From JACRAO01 sp964490895 (lineage in GTDB: Bacteria; Bdellovibrionota; UBA1018): DNA of 16,811 nt. Numbering within the stretch: the first letter of the stretch is position 1; the number at the start of each line of letters is the position of its first letter. The stretch is taken from NCBI GenBank assembly GCA_964490895.1, contig CAZBEI010000028.1:1-16811 (forward strand), read 5' to 3'. The position numbers and the translations under genes are program-made. A model generated the notes under the pieces. That model made no database searches and had not been told where the DNA came from. It worked only from the letters and a program-made list of their open reading frames with translations. Positions 1 through 7,816 of this stretch are shown here, piece by piece.

Positions 1-1
1 T

Positions 2-610
2 TCTGATCAATGTGGGTTTACTCCAGAACCCAAGAAGTCTATAAGTAAACTTTGTGTTTCCAAAGCAAGGTGCCCGGGGAAGCAAACATGTGATGTAAAA
101 ATAGTTTCTGTAAAACGAGCCGATTATAGGCCGCAGGTAAACATACTGCCAACGGATATGACAGAGTTGTTTGCTGAAACACAAAAAGGCCAGGAGGAAA
201 CACCACGGGACCAGCAATTGCTAGATGTCTACCGTTGTGAATGCCAATGTGGAGATCGTTCTGAAATTGAAACAATAGGGATTAGCGATGAACCTTGTAA
301 TCCTGATATGGACAGCTGGAAAATGGTAGGACTTGCTGAAAAAATATTTAAAGCCAACTTAAATAGCGATCTTGGACTCCCGTTAAGTGATGAAAGCAAG
401 GAGTACCTGGGTTGGGTTGGGCCGATAGGTAAAAACCAAGATGAGAGATGTAAGGATACTAACAATGAGGATGCGGTAGTAACTTGTTATATCTACGATA
501 GAACAAATACAAATTGCGAGCTACCTTCTCCACCTGAGCTAACAGGAAAAACATGTCCTCCGCCAGTTGAAAAAGACACGCCCACCTCACCGCCTAAAAA
601 TGAGCAGTGA
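2..610 (+). CDS. Cys-rich, probably exported protein (5' end outside window)
   Basis: The reading frame is open from the first bases of the window to a TGA at 608-610, giving 202 residues of a longer protein; the ATG at 158 is internal. I do not recognise the family. It has about 12 cysteines, including a YRCECQCG cluster, spaced as in disulfide-bonded extracytoplasmic proteins. The last 30 residues are rich in Pro, Thr and Glu (PSPPELTG, CPPPVEKDTPTSPP), like a flexible tail. No membrane segment is visible in the part present. The N-terminus, where a signal peptide would be, lies outside the window, so export is inferred from Cys content only. It converges on the small gene at 626-886 with only 15 bp between stop codons, and no hairpin terminator is visible there. 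I am sure the frame is coding but not of its role. Confidence 0.7.
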   Translation, partial: SDQCGFTPEPKKSISKLCVSKARCPGKQTCDVKIVSVKRADYRPQVNILPTDMTELFAETQKGQEETPRDQQLLDVYRCECQCGDRSEIETIGISDEPCNPDMDSWKMVGLAEKIFKANLNSDLGLPLSDESKEYLGWVGPIGKNQDERCKDTNNEDAVVTCYIYDRTNTNCELPSPPELTGKTCPPPVEKDTPTSPPKNEQ

Positions 611-625
611 TTTGAGTTCCCTTTA

Positions 626-886
626 TTACTTCTTCCCCTTCGTATTATCTCTTGGGCTATTTTTTTCGAGCAGGCTGCGTTTGAGAGACACATTTTCTCT
701 ACGGGTCTCGGCTAAGATTTCTTCGATGGCACGGAGTTCGTCTTCGAGCTCCCACTTTGCCATCATTGTGACAGCCATGTCTTCGTGAGACTCAGGCTGC
801 TTCATAGTTTCATGGACTTTGATTTTATGTTTGAGACCTAATGAGCGTTTTAAGAGCTCAAATTTTTGAGTTTTTTCCATAGCCAT
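626..886 (-). CDS. Small charged coiled-coil protein downstream of aconitase
   Basis: This 86-residue protein has no recognised family. Residues about 40-75 (KWELEDELRAIEEILAETRR, then ENVSLKRSLLE) are strongly helical, with heptad-like hydrophobic spacing typical of a short coiled coil. The C-terminus is basic and polar (NSPRDNTKGKK). There is no signal peptide, membrane segment or cysteine, so it is probably cytoplasmic. Its start lies 17 bp after the aconitase stop. An AGGAAG Shine-Dalgarno overlaps that stop codon, which argues for co-transcription as the second gene of the operon. The spacing to the first ATG (13 nt) is long, and a second in-frame ATG lies two codons further on. The role is unknown; the position after acnA suggests co-expression, not necessarily shared function. 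Confidence 0.6.
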   Translation of the reverse strand: MAMEKTQKFELLKRSLGLKHKIKVHETMKQPESHEDMAVTMMAKWELEDELRAIEEILAETRRENVSLKRSLLEKNSPRDNTKGKK

Positions 887-903
887 AGATAGAAAGATAC
901 TTC

Positions 904-3516
904 CTAGCGGAGGATTGTCCGTAGTACGTAGGGCAAAATTCCACTATGACGGAAGTATTCTAATTCATTCGGTGTGTCAATCCTACAAAGAGTGGAGAGG
1001 GTTTTTCTGGTGCCATCCGGTTTGGTCATTTTTACAGAGACCGTTTGCGCTGTTTTAATTTCTTTTAACCCTGTTATATCAAAGAGTTCTAGGCCGGTGA
1101 CTCCTAGAGAAGTAGCTGATTCTCCAGGCATAAACTGTAAAGGCAAAATTCCCATTCCCACTAAATTGGAGCGATGGATTCGTTCGAAACTTTCGGCAAT
1201 GACTGCTGTGATCCCTAAAAGTTTTGGGCCTTTCGCAGCCCAATCTCTCGAAGAGCCGGTTCCATATTCTTTTCCAGCTATAATAAGGAGAGGCACTTTT
1301 TCGGAGAGGTAGTGCTGTGAGGCTTCAAAAATACTCATCTGCTTTCCGTCTGGGAGATGCCTTGTCACTCCGCCTTCAATGCCAGGAACCAGTTTGTTTT
1401 TGAGTCTGATATTGGCAAAAGTCCCGCGCACCATGACTTCGTGGTTTCCACGTCTGGAGCCATAGGAGTTAAAATCTTTGGGATCGCATCCCAAGCCAAT
1501 CAAATACTCTCCTGCAGGAGAGGCTTTGTTAAAAGACCCAGCCGGAGAAATATGATCCGTGGTGACGGAGTCACCCAAAAGTGCCAAAACGCGTCCTTTT
1601 TGAATATCGACAAGCGGGGCTGGGTTTTTTTGAATTTCTGCAAAAAACGGTGGTTCTTTGATGTAAGTAGATTTTGAGTCCCACTGATAGAGGTCTCCAG
1701 ATGGGATTTTGAGCTCATTCCAGCTTTGATCTCCAGAAAAAACTTGGGCATAGCTTTTTTTAAATTGTGAGGAAGTCACAAACTTTTCTACATACTGAGA
1801 GACTTGTTCGGGCGAAGGCCAAATTTCTTTTAAGTAAACAGGCTTTCCTTGCGTGGTTTTCCCGAGCGGTTCTTTTGTTAAGTCAATGTCGATATTTCCA
1901 GCCAATGCATAGGCCACAACTAAGGGTGGGGATGCGAGGTAATTGGCTCTCACTTGGGCATGGACTCGGCCTTCGAAATTACGATTTCCGGAGAGGACGG
2001 CACTGACCACTAAATCTTCTTCGGTGATCTTTTTTGCAATGGGTTGAGACAAAGGGCCACTGTTTCCAATACAAGTGGTACATCCATAGCCCACTAAATA
2101 AAATCCAAGACTTTGAAGTTCACTCATCAGGCCTGATTCAGTGAGATAATCGGTGACGACTTTAGATCCTGGTGCCAAAGAGGTTTTAACCCACGGCTTG
2201 GTTTGTAATCCTAAGGCCACTGCATTTTTTGCCAAAAGCCCTGCTGCAACTAAAACAGAAGGGTTTGAGGTGTTTGTGCAACTGGTAATGGCTGCGATCA
2301 CCACAGAACCATGGCCAAGTTCGTTGAGTTTGACTTCTTTAGGGCCTAAAAATTCTTTAAAGGAAGTACTCACGTTTTTAAGCGAAACGCGATCTTGAGG
2401 TCTTGAGGGCCCGGCCATAGAGGGTTCTACGGTAGAGAGGTCAAGAGCTACAATGTCTGTATAATGAGGTTCAGGTTGATCGGCCAAATAAAAGAGGCCT
2501 TGTTCTTTAAAATAAGCTTCGATGAGTGGGATTTTTTCTTCTCTGCCCGTCAACTTAAAATAAGCCATTGTTTTTTCATCCACGGGGAAGAGCCCAATGG
2601 TGGCCCCATATTCGGGAGCCATGTTGGCAATAGTGGCGCGATCTGCCAAAGATAAACTTTTAAGTCCGGGCCCAAAAAACTCGACAAATTTTCCGACGAC
2701 TCCTTTTTTTCTTAAAATTTGAGTGACTGTTAAGACTAAATCAGTAGCTGTGGTGCCTGTGGGTAGTTCGCCTGACATCTTAAAACCAATCACTTGTGGG
2801 ATCAGCATGGAACAGGGCTGACCCAAAAGTGCAGCTTCGGCTTCGATCCCGCCCACTCCCCATCCTAAAACTCCCAAGCCATTGATCATTGTACTGTGCG
2901 AATCTGTGCCCACCAAAGTGTCCGGATAAATCCAACCTTCTTTGTTCGTCATCGCTATATGGGAGAGGTATTCTAAGTTGACTTGATGGACGATCCCAGT
3001 GTCTGGTGGAACGACTCTAAAATTTTTGAATGCATTCTGGCCCCATCTCAGAAACTGATAGCGCTCCTTATTACGCTCAAACTCTAAGTCCGCATTGGTT
3101 TTAAAAGAATCAGGTGCCCCGTATTGATCTACTTGTACAGAGTGGTCAATCACAAGGTCAGCAGGCTGCAAAGGGTTGATGCGGTTGGGGTCTCCGCCTA
3201 GTTTTTTTATGGCAGATCGCATTGCAGCTAAGTCTGCAATGGCTGGCACCCCGGTGAAATCTTGGAGTAACACTCGGGCTGGCATAAATTGGATTTCATG
3301 GCTTGGTTCAGCCTTGGGGTTCCAGTTGATGAGGGCTGCAATATGCTCCTTTTTTACCATTATATCGTCTTCGAATCTCAGGAGGTTTTCGAGTAAGATT
3401 TTTAAGGAAAAAGGGAGGTGGGTAATATTTTTAACTTTTTTTAGGGAATGGTACTTATAAGAAGTGCTTCCGACTTTTAAAGTTGAGTTTGTTCCAAAGC
3501 TATTGGTATTTGGCAT
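904..3516 (-). CDS. acnA: Aconitate hydratase A
   Basis: Aconitase interconverts citrate and isocitrate through cis-aconitate in the TCA cycle, in the cytoplasm, using a [4Fe-4S] cluster. All three cluster cysteines are visible: C413 in SCTNTSNP, and C479 and C482 in YGCTTCIGNSG. The C-terminal swivel domain carries GDSVTTDHISPAG, SYGSRRGNHEVMVRGTF and GKEYGTGSSRDWAAKG, with the substrate-binding Ser/Arg residues. N-terminal signatures include RVLLQDFTGVPA and GTDSHSTMINGLGVLGWGVG. The 870-residue length fits the AcnA/IRP1 type (E. coli AcnA is about 890). The frame extends upstream to 3549, but the ATG at 3516 has GGAG seven bases upstream and gives the family N-terminus MPNTNSFG, so I chose it. 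It diverges from the pyrophosphatase gene and is followed by a small coiled-coil gene. Nothing looks damaged. Confidence 0.97.
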   Translation of the reverse strand: MPNTNSFGTNSTLKVGSTSYKYHSLKKVKNITHLPFSLKILLENLLRFEDDIMVKKEHIAALINWNPKAEPSHEIQFMPARVLLQDFTGVPAIADLAAMRSAIKKLGGDPNRINPLQPADLVIDHSVQVDQYGAPDSFKTNADLEFERNKERYQFLRWGQNAFKNFRVVPPDTGIVHQVNLEYLSHIAMTNKEGWIYPDTLVGTDSHSTMINGLGVLGWGVGGIEAEAALLGQPCSMLIPQVIGFKMSGELPTGTTATDLVLTVTQILRKKGVVGKFVEFFGPGLKSLSLADRATIANMAPEYGATIGLFPVDEKTMAYFKLTGREEKIPLIEAYFKEQGLFYLADQPEPHYTDIVALDLSTVEPSMAGPSRPQDRVSLKNVSTSFKEFLGPKEVKLNELGHGSVVIAAITSCTNTSNPSVLVAAGLLAKNAVALGLQTKPWVKTSLAPGSKVVTDYLTESGLMSELQSLGFYLVGYGCTTCIGNSGPLSQPIAKKITEEDLVVSAVLSGNRNFEGRVHAQVRANYLASPPLVVAYALAGNIDIDLTKEPLGKTTQGKPVYLKEIWPSPEQVSQYVEKFVTSSQFKKSYAQVFSGDQSWNELKIPSGDLYQWDSKSTYIKEPPFFAEIQKNPAPLVDIQKGRVLALLGDSVTTDHISPAGSFNKASPAGEYLIGLGCDPKDFNSYGSRRGNHEVMVRGTFANIRLKNKLVPGIEGGVTRHLPDGKQMSIFEASQHYLSEKVPLLIIAGKEYGTGSSRDWAAKGPKLLGITAVIAESFERIHRSNLVGMGILPLQFMPGESATSLGVTGLELFDITGLKEIKTAQTVSVKMTKPDGTRKTLSTLCRIDTPNELEYFRHSGILPYVLRTILR

Positions 3517-3544
3517 GAGTGATCTCCAGTCAAGGTATCCTAAA

Positions 3545-3573
3545 AGCATACCCTATGATTAACGCTTTGACAT
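3545..3573 (-). promoter_or_regulatory. Weak candidate promoter for acnA
   Basis: Reading leftwards, an ATGTCA -35-like box (3568-3573) is followed after 17 bp by a TATGCT -10-like box (3545-3550). Each matches the sigma70 consensus at 4 of 6 positions. The start site would fall about 20-25 bp before the acnA ATG. The -35 box overlaps the -35 of the divergent promoter by 5 bp. This is a pattern call only. Confidence 0.3.
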
Positions 3574-3595
3574 TGGCCTTTTTCTCCATTATGAC
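3567..3595 (+). promoter_or_regulatory. Sigma70-like promoter for the membrane pyrophosphatase
   Basis: A perfect TTGACA -35 box (3567-3572) and a TATGAC -10-like box (3590-3595) are separated by the optimal 17 bp. Transcription would begin near 3602, giving a leader of about 34 nt that contains the AAGGA ribosome site at 3621-3625. It lies downstream of the alternative ATG at 3519, which supports the start at 3636. Confidence 0.6.
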
Positions 3596-3635
3596 AAAAA
3601 GAATAATTAACTATTTTTATAAGGAACATAAACTC

Positions 3636-6107
3636 ATGACTCATTTAATCAAAGGACTGTCCATTTTTTTACTCACAATCACTTCTGCTTTTGCAAGTGA
3701 GGCTGAACTCCATATCCCCGAACTGACCTCCACTTATCAGCTTTTTGGATCCACCGTCAGTGGCGTGACATTGCTCACTTGGGGACTGCTGGTTTGCGTC
3801 TTGGGAGTGATGTTTGGGATCATGGAGTTTATCAAGATTAAAAAACTTCCTGTCCATCAGAGCTTAGCTGATGTCTCGAGTTTGATTTACGAAACCTGCA
3901 AAACTTATTTGCTGCAACAGGCAAAATTTTTGGTTGTGTTAGAAGCTTTTATCGGGCTCTGTATTTTTTATTATTTTTATTTCTTATTGAACCTTGAGTT
4001 TTCTAAAGTGGCTCTCATTTTACTTTGGTCTGTAGTCGGTGTTTTAGGTTCTTTTGGAGTGGCCTGGTTTGGTGTCAGGATTAATACCTATGCCAATAGC
4101 CGAACCGCTTTTGCATCATTGCGAAAAAGTCCCTATAGCGTCATGGATATCCCCCTGCGATCTGGAATGTCCATTGGAGTGCTCCTGATTTGTGTGGAGC
4201 TCTTTATGATGATTTGTATTTTGCTCTATGTACCCCGAGAAAGCGCGGGAGCCTGCTTTGTTGGATTTGCCATCGGCGAATCTTTGGGTGCCTCTGTCCT
4301 TAGGATTTGTGGGGGCATTTTTACAAAAATTGCAGACATTGGCTCTGATCTGATGAAGATTGTCTTTAACATCAAAGAAGATGACGCCAGGAACCCCGGT
4401 GTCATTGCAGATTGCACAGGCGATAATGCAGGAGACTCAGTGGGTCCTACTGCTGACGGGTTTGAAACTTATGGTGTTACAGGAGTAGCCCTCATCAGTT
4501 TCATTGTTTTGGCGGTGGGGATGGGCGCCGGCCCCGAAGGCAAACTTTCGCTTTTGCCTGGAGGAGCTGAAACTCAATCTAAGCTCATCGTTTGGATTTT
4601 TGCGATGCGAATTTTGATGATCCTCACATCAGTGGCTTCTTATTGGATCAACTCAGCGATTTCGAAAGCTTTGTATGCCGAGAAAACACATTTTGATTTC
4701 GAAGCCCCTCTCACGTCTTTAGTGTGGATCACTTCGATTGTTTCTATTCTTGTCACTTATGCTGTGAGCTCTCTTTTGATTGGGGACATGGCAGAGGGTT
4801 TGTGGTGGAAGCTCTCCACCATTATTAGCTGTGGCACATTGGCCGCAGCCATTATTCCAGAGCTGACTAAAGTTTTTACCTCTGCAAAATCTAAACATGT
4901 CTCTGAAATTGTCGAAGCTTCTAGACAGGGAGGGGCGTCTTTGACCATCCTTTCGGGTTTGGTAGCCGGAAATTTTAGTGCATTTTGGAAAGGCATGACA
5001 ATGGTGGGCTTGATGCTTGTGGCCTATTTGACCAGTCAAATGGGGATCGAAAATTACATGGTCTATCCTGCTGTCTTTGCATTTGGACTTGTGGCGTTTG
5101 GATTTTTAGGGATGGGACCTGTCACCATTGCAGTGGATAGCTATGGTCCAGTCACGGATAACGCACAGTCTGTTTTTGAGCTTTCTCAGATAGAAACTCT
5201 TCCGCAAGCAGCTCAAGAAATAGAAAAAGAATTTGGTTTTAAGCCTAATTTTCAACAGGGAAAACTTTATTTAGAAGAAAATGACTCTGCTGGAAATACG
5301 TTTAAAGCCACGGCAAAACCTGTGCTGATTGGAACGGCAGTCATTGGAGCCACTACAATGATATTTTCGATTATCTTGCTCATGAACTTAAAACTAGATT
5401 TACTGGATCCAAGGGTGCTTCTGGGGCTCATCACTGGTGGATCTGTGATTTATTGGTTTACAGGGGCTTCCATTCAAGCAGTAAGCACTGGGGCTTACCG
5501 GGCTGTGGAGTATATCAAGGCCCACATCCGGCTAGATGATGGGGCTACGAAAGCCTCAGTGAGTGATTCTAAAGAAGTCGTTAAAATCTGCACACAGTAT
5601 GCCCAGGCTGGGATGCTCAATATTTTTGGAGTGATCTTTTCGTTTACGCTTGCCTTTGCTTGCTTTGATGCGACTTTCTTTGCCAGTTATTTGATTTCGA
5701 TTGCTGTCTTTGGACTTTTTCAAGCTATTTTTATGGCCAACGCCGGCGGAGCTTGGGACAATGCTAAAAAAGTGGTCGAAGTGGATCTTAGAGAAAAAGG
5801 AACTCCACTGCATGCCGCAACCGTCGTGGGAGATACCGTTGGAGATCCGTTCAAAGACACTTCTTCTGTCGCGCTCAATCCTATCATTAAATTTACAACC
5901 TTATTTGGACTCTTGGCTGTAGAAATTGCAGCTTCGGCAAAAGCTCAGGCTTTTTACATTGGATGCGTTTTATTTGCTGTAGGTTTATTCTTTGTGTGGC
6001 GTTCTTTTTATCGAATGCGCATCAGCCAGGCCAATGTCAAAGAGGATATGGCCAAAACTAAGCACAATGGCGCGGGAGCGGAGCACAATCTCACGGCAAG
6101 GCTGTGA
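3636..6107 (+). CDS. hppA: Membrane-bound ion-translocating pyrophosphatase
   Basis: This integral membrane enzyme hydrolyses pyrophosphate and pumps H+ and/or Na+ across the inner membrane. The family's catalytic motifs are present: DIGSDLMK, then KEDDARNP (residues 247-254) leading into IADCTGDNAGDSVGPTADGF, GGAWDNAKK (704-712) and GDTVGDPFKD (732-741). About 16 hydrophobic segments are visible. The K+-dependence site (GNTT-A/K in the family) reads GNFSAFWKG (445-453), with Ala rather than Lys, suggesting a K+-dependent type. The CTGDNAGDSVGPTADGFETYG form resembles the subgroup that includes Na+-pumping and dual-cation enzymes; I infer this but cannot prove the ion. I chose the ATG at 3636 because it follows AAGGA and the promoter and starts a signal-like segment (MTHLIKGL...TSAFA). 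The frame extends to 3519. The length of 823 residues is at the upper end of the family. The 3' end overlaps the convergent ATPase gene by 17 bp. Confidence 0.95.
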   Translation: MTHLIKGLSIFLLTITSAFASEAELHIPELTSTYQLFGSTVSGVTLLTWGLLVCVLGVMFGIMEFIKIKKLPVHQSLADVSSLIYETCKTYLLQQAKFLVVLEAFIGLCIFYYFYFLLNLEFSKVALILLWSVVGVLGSFGVAWFGVRINTYANSRTAFASLRKSPYSVMDIPLRSGMSIGVLLICVELFMMICILLYVPRESAGACFVGFAIGESLGASVLRICGGIFTKIADIGSDLMKIVFNIKEDDARNPGVIADCTGDNAGDSVGPTADGFETYGVTGVALISFIVLAVGMGAGPEGKLSLLPGGAETQSKLIVWIFAMRILMILTSVASYWINSAISKALYAEKTHFDFEAPLTSLVWITSIVSILVTYAVSSLLIGDMAEGLWWKLSTIISCGTLAAAIIPELTKVFTSAKSKHVSEIVEASRQGGASLTILSGLVAGNFSAFWKGMTMVGLMLVAYLTSQMGIENYMVYPAVFAFGLVAFGFLGMGPVTIAVDSYGPVTDNAQSVFELSQIETLPQAAQEIEKEFGFKPNFQQGKLYLEENDSAGNTFKATAKPVLIGTAVIGATTMIFSIILLMNLKLDLLDPRVLLGLITGGSVIYWFTGASIQAVSTGAYRAVEYIKAHIRLDDGATKASVSDSKEVVKICTQYAQAGMLNIFGVIFSFTLAFACFDATFFASYLISIAVFGLFQAIFMANAGGAWDNAKKVVEVDLREKGTPLHAATVVGDTVGDPFKDTSSVALNPIIKFTTLFGLLAVEIAASAKAQAFYIGCVLFAVGLFFVWRSFYRMRISQANVKEDMAKTKHNGAGAEHNLTARL

Positions 6108-7272
6108 GGTAAGTCTCAGCGCTCACTACGCGTGAGGATGAGGATCGAGATAAGCGGTCGACTCCTTTTTTTTGAATGAGTTGTATTTTTGGAATATTTC
6201 CCAGCATTGCACCAAAATGATAGAGCGTTGGTGAAAGAGATTCGTCACTGAGTTTGCATTCGATGAGGACCACGGGCTTTCTTTTATGCGTCATTACAAA
6301 ATCCACTTCTTTTTTTTCACGATCTCTCAAATACATCAAATCATAAGGTCCATAACCTAAATCATTCCACAGGTGCACCGCTTTTAGGAGGTGGCTAGCC
6401 ACCATGTTTTCAAAACACGGACCTTCGGTTTCCACTTGTGCCCAATCCCAAAGGTAGAGTTTTTTTTCTAAACGTATACTTCGGTTAATTCTATGAGAGT
6501 AGGGACTGATTCTATAAACCAAATACAATCGTTCCAAAGCATTGAGCCAGAGACTCGCTGTGTCATGAGCAACCAGAAGATCTCCGCGAAGAGAATTGAC
6601 TGAAAGTGGAGAGCCCACTCTCTCTGGCAAGAGTAACATCAGTTGCTCTACAAGTGACAAAGTTTTGATTTCTGTCAGATCTCGTAAGTCCTGTCGCAAA
6701 AGCAAATCAAACCTTCTCTGTGACCAACGGCCGTAGTGCAAGACGTTTTGTTTTAAAAACGGTTCAGGAAAGCCGCTGTAATTTTTAAGGTGCTCCCAAG
6801 TGTTTGTTTCAGGTTTAATTTCAGGGCTAAGATTAAGCCAGTCTTTTGGGGGAGGGAGGATCTTTTGATGTGTTAATTCGCCGATAGTGTAAGGATGAAG
6901 TCGAATCAGCTCATATCTTCCAAAAAGACTGTCCCCTCCGCGCTGATAGATATCCAGTTTTGCGCTTCCTGTAACTATGACTTTTAGTTTTTTGGCTTCC
7001 TTGTCATAAAGCCCTTTGATATAAGACTTCCATCGCGGGTATTTGTGAACTTCGTCAAACACGAGTGCTAAAGGCCGTGGTTCTTCTAGGAAGTCTTGTT
7101 TTAAAATTGATTTTCTGTCATTCGAAAAATCCCAATTGAGATAAAGACCCTCATTTTTTTCTAACCAAGCTTTGGCCAAAGTCGTTTTCCCCACTTGCCT
7201 TGGGCCTGAAAGAAAGACAAATTTAGTTTCTACAAATTCCTTTAAAATCGAATAAACCACTCTATTAGACAT
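6091..7272 (-). CDS. AAA+ ATPase with DUF4143 nuclease-like C-terminus
   Basis: This 393-residue protein belongs to the widespread AAA_14/DUF4143 group. Walker A is GPRQVGKT (23-30), Walker B is LALVFDEVHK with DE at 73-74, and VTGSAKLD (100-107) fits a sensor-1 strand. DSLFGRYELIRLHPYTIGEL is the typical linker after the ATPase core. The C-terminal domain has EKKEVDFVMTHKRK and VVLIECKLSD, giving an E...D...ExK layout like a PD-(D/E)xK nuclease fold. Family function is poorly known; links to defence or mobile DNA are often suggested. Its GGAGG sits only 3-4 nt from the ATG, shorter than is usual here. No toxin or transposon partner is adjacent. The upstream spacer holds a perfect 14-bp inverted repeat, and the stop lies inside the 3' end of the pyrophosphatase gene. 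Confidence 0.88.
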   Translation of the reverse strand: MSNRVVYSILKEFVETKFVFLSGPRQVGKTTLAKAWLEKNEGLYLNWDFSNDRKSILKQDFLEEPRPLALVFDEVHKYPRWKSYIKGLYDKEAKKLKVIVTGSAKLDIYQRGGDSLFGRYELIRLHPYTIGELTHQKILPPPKDWLNLSPEIKPETNTWEHLKNYSGFPEPFLKQNVLHYGRWSQRRFDLLLRQDLRDLTEIKTLSLVEQLMLLLPERVGSPLSVNSLRGDLLVAHDTASLWLNALERLYLVYRISPYSHRINRSIRLEKKLYLWDWAQVETEGPCFENMVASHLLKAVHLWNDLGYGPYDLMYLRDREKKEVDFVMTHKRKPVVLIECKLSDESLSPTLYHFGAMLGNIPKIQLIQKKGVDRLSRSSSSRVVSAETYLTALP

Positions 7273-7307
7273 TACCCTCCTATTTTTTCATATGGCTAAT
7301 TTTAGGT

Positions 7308-7341
7308 CAACTGGAAAAAAGTCATGGCTTTTTTCCAGTTG
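7308..7341. repeat. Perfect 14-bp inverted repeat upstream of the ATPase gene
   Basis: CAACTGGAAAAAAG (7308-7321) and its exact reverse complement CTTTTTTCCAGTTG (7328-7341) flank a 6-base loop (7322-7327). It lies 35 bp before the ATPase ATG and 34 bp after the stop of the preceding minus-strand gene. As RNA on either strand it would fold into a long hairpin. The U-tract lies inside the stem rather than after it, so it is not a standard terminator. A TAAAAT -10-like box (7299-7304, minus) sits next to it, so an operator is equally possible. Confidence 0.7.
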
Positions 7342-7375
7342 GGTGGAAGGCCTTTCGAGCTAGTTCAAACACCCG

Positions 7376-7816
7376 TCAAACCGCATAGGGAATGATTTTA
7401 ATCCTCACAAGACCTTTGCGTTCGAGTTCTCGGGCTATAGAGATGATTTTCATTTGAGCTCCTCCCACTTCTCTCGGGCCGATTGCAGTATTGACGTAAT
7501 CTCTGACTTCGGCCCCAATCTGAGGCGGGGTGTTATTTAATATTTTTTTCTTTATCTCTTCGGGCTGACCTTGTAGTGCATAAGCAATTGTCCGTGCTGG
7601 GGTTTTGGCGACGACTTCTGCTAACTGCACATCAGGGAGCGAGACGATATCCTGAAAATCAAAAACATACTTAAGAGCAAGTTCAGTATATTCGGGATCT
7701 TCGAGCATTCCGATATCGATCATTTTTTTTCTTCGAGAAAGGGGTGTGGTCTCTAAAAGCTCTACCAGTTCACGAAAGCCCTCAGGAGTTTTTTTGAACC
7801 GTGCATAAACGCTCAT
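7376..7816 (-). CDS. Stand-alone FliG C-terminal-like domain protein
   Basis: This 146-residue protein resembles the C-terminal domain of the flagellar switch protein FliG. The stretch from KYVFDFQDIVSLPD through YALQGQPEEIKKKILNN, IGPREVGGAQMKI and ISIARELERKGLVRI follows the FliG order of [VF]xF[ED]D, ALKGAxEExxEKxxxNM, GPVRLxDVExAQxKI and xxIARxLExxGEI. The FliG N-terminal and middle domains are absent (full-length FliG is about 330 residues). The torque-helix region, usually LDDR..Q.LLREVD, reads LPDVQLAEVVAKTP, so most of its charged residues are gone. It is therefore unlikely to be the motor's own FliG. Its ATG overlaps the htpX stop (ATGA), indicating translational coupling with that membrane protease. 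No signal peptide or membrane segment is seen, so it is probably cytoplasmic. The actual role is unknown. Confidence 0.8.
   Translation of the reverse strand: MSVYARFKKTPEGFRELVELLETTPLSRRKKMIDIGMLEDPEYTELALKYVFDFQDIVSLPDVQLAEVVAKTPARTIAYALQGQPEEIKKKILNNTPPQIGAEVRDYVNTAIGPREVGGAQMKIISIARELERKGLVRIKIIPYAV

Noticed and set aside
567..788. Plus-strand frame across the small coiled-coil gene
   Set aside because: It is antisense to a better-supported gene with a ribosome site, and its Ser/Phe-rich composition is that of a shadow frame.
3519..3635. N-terminal extension of the pyrophosphatase frame starting at 3519
   Set aside because: The ATG at 3519 precedes the best promoter and overlaps the acnA ribosome site region; the ATG at 3636 has AAGGA and begins a signal-like segment.
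4719..5039. Minus-strand frames inside the pyrophosphatase gene
   Set aside because: Shadows of a strongly conserved gene; no ribosome site or recognisable protein.
6091..7272. The DUF4143 ATPase as part of a transposon or IS
   Set aside because: No terminal inverted repeats at its ends, no transposase nearby, and the only inverted repeat lies upstream as a single hairpin.
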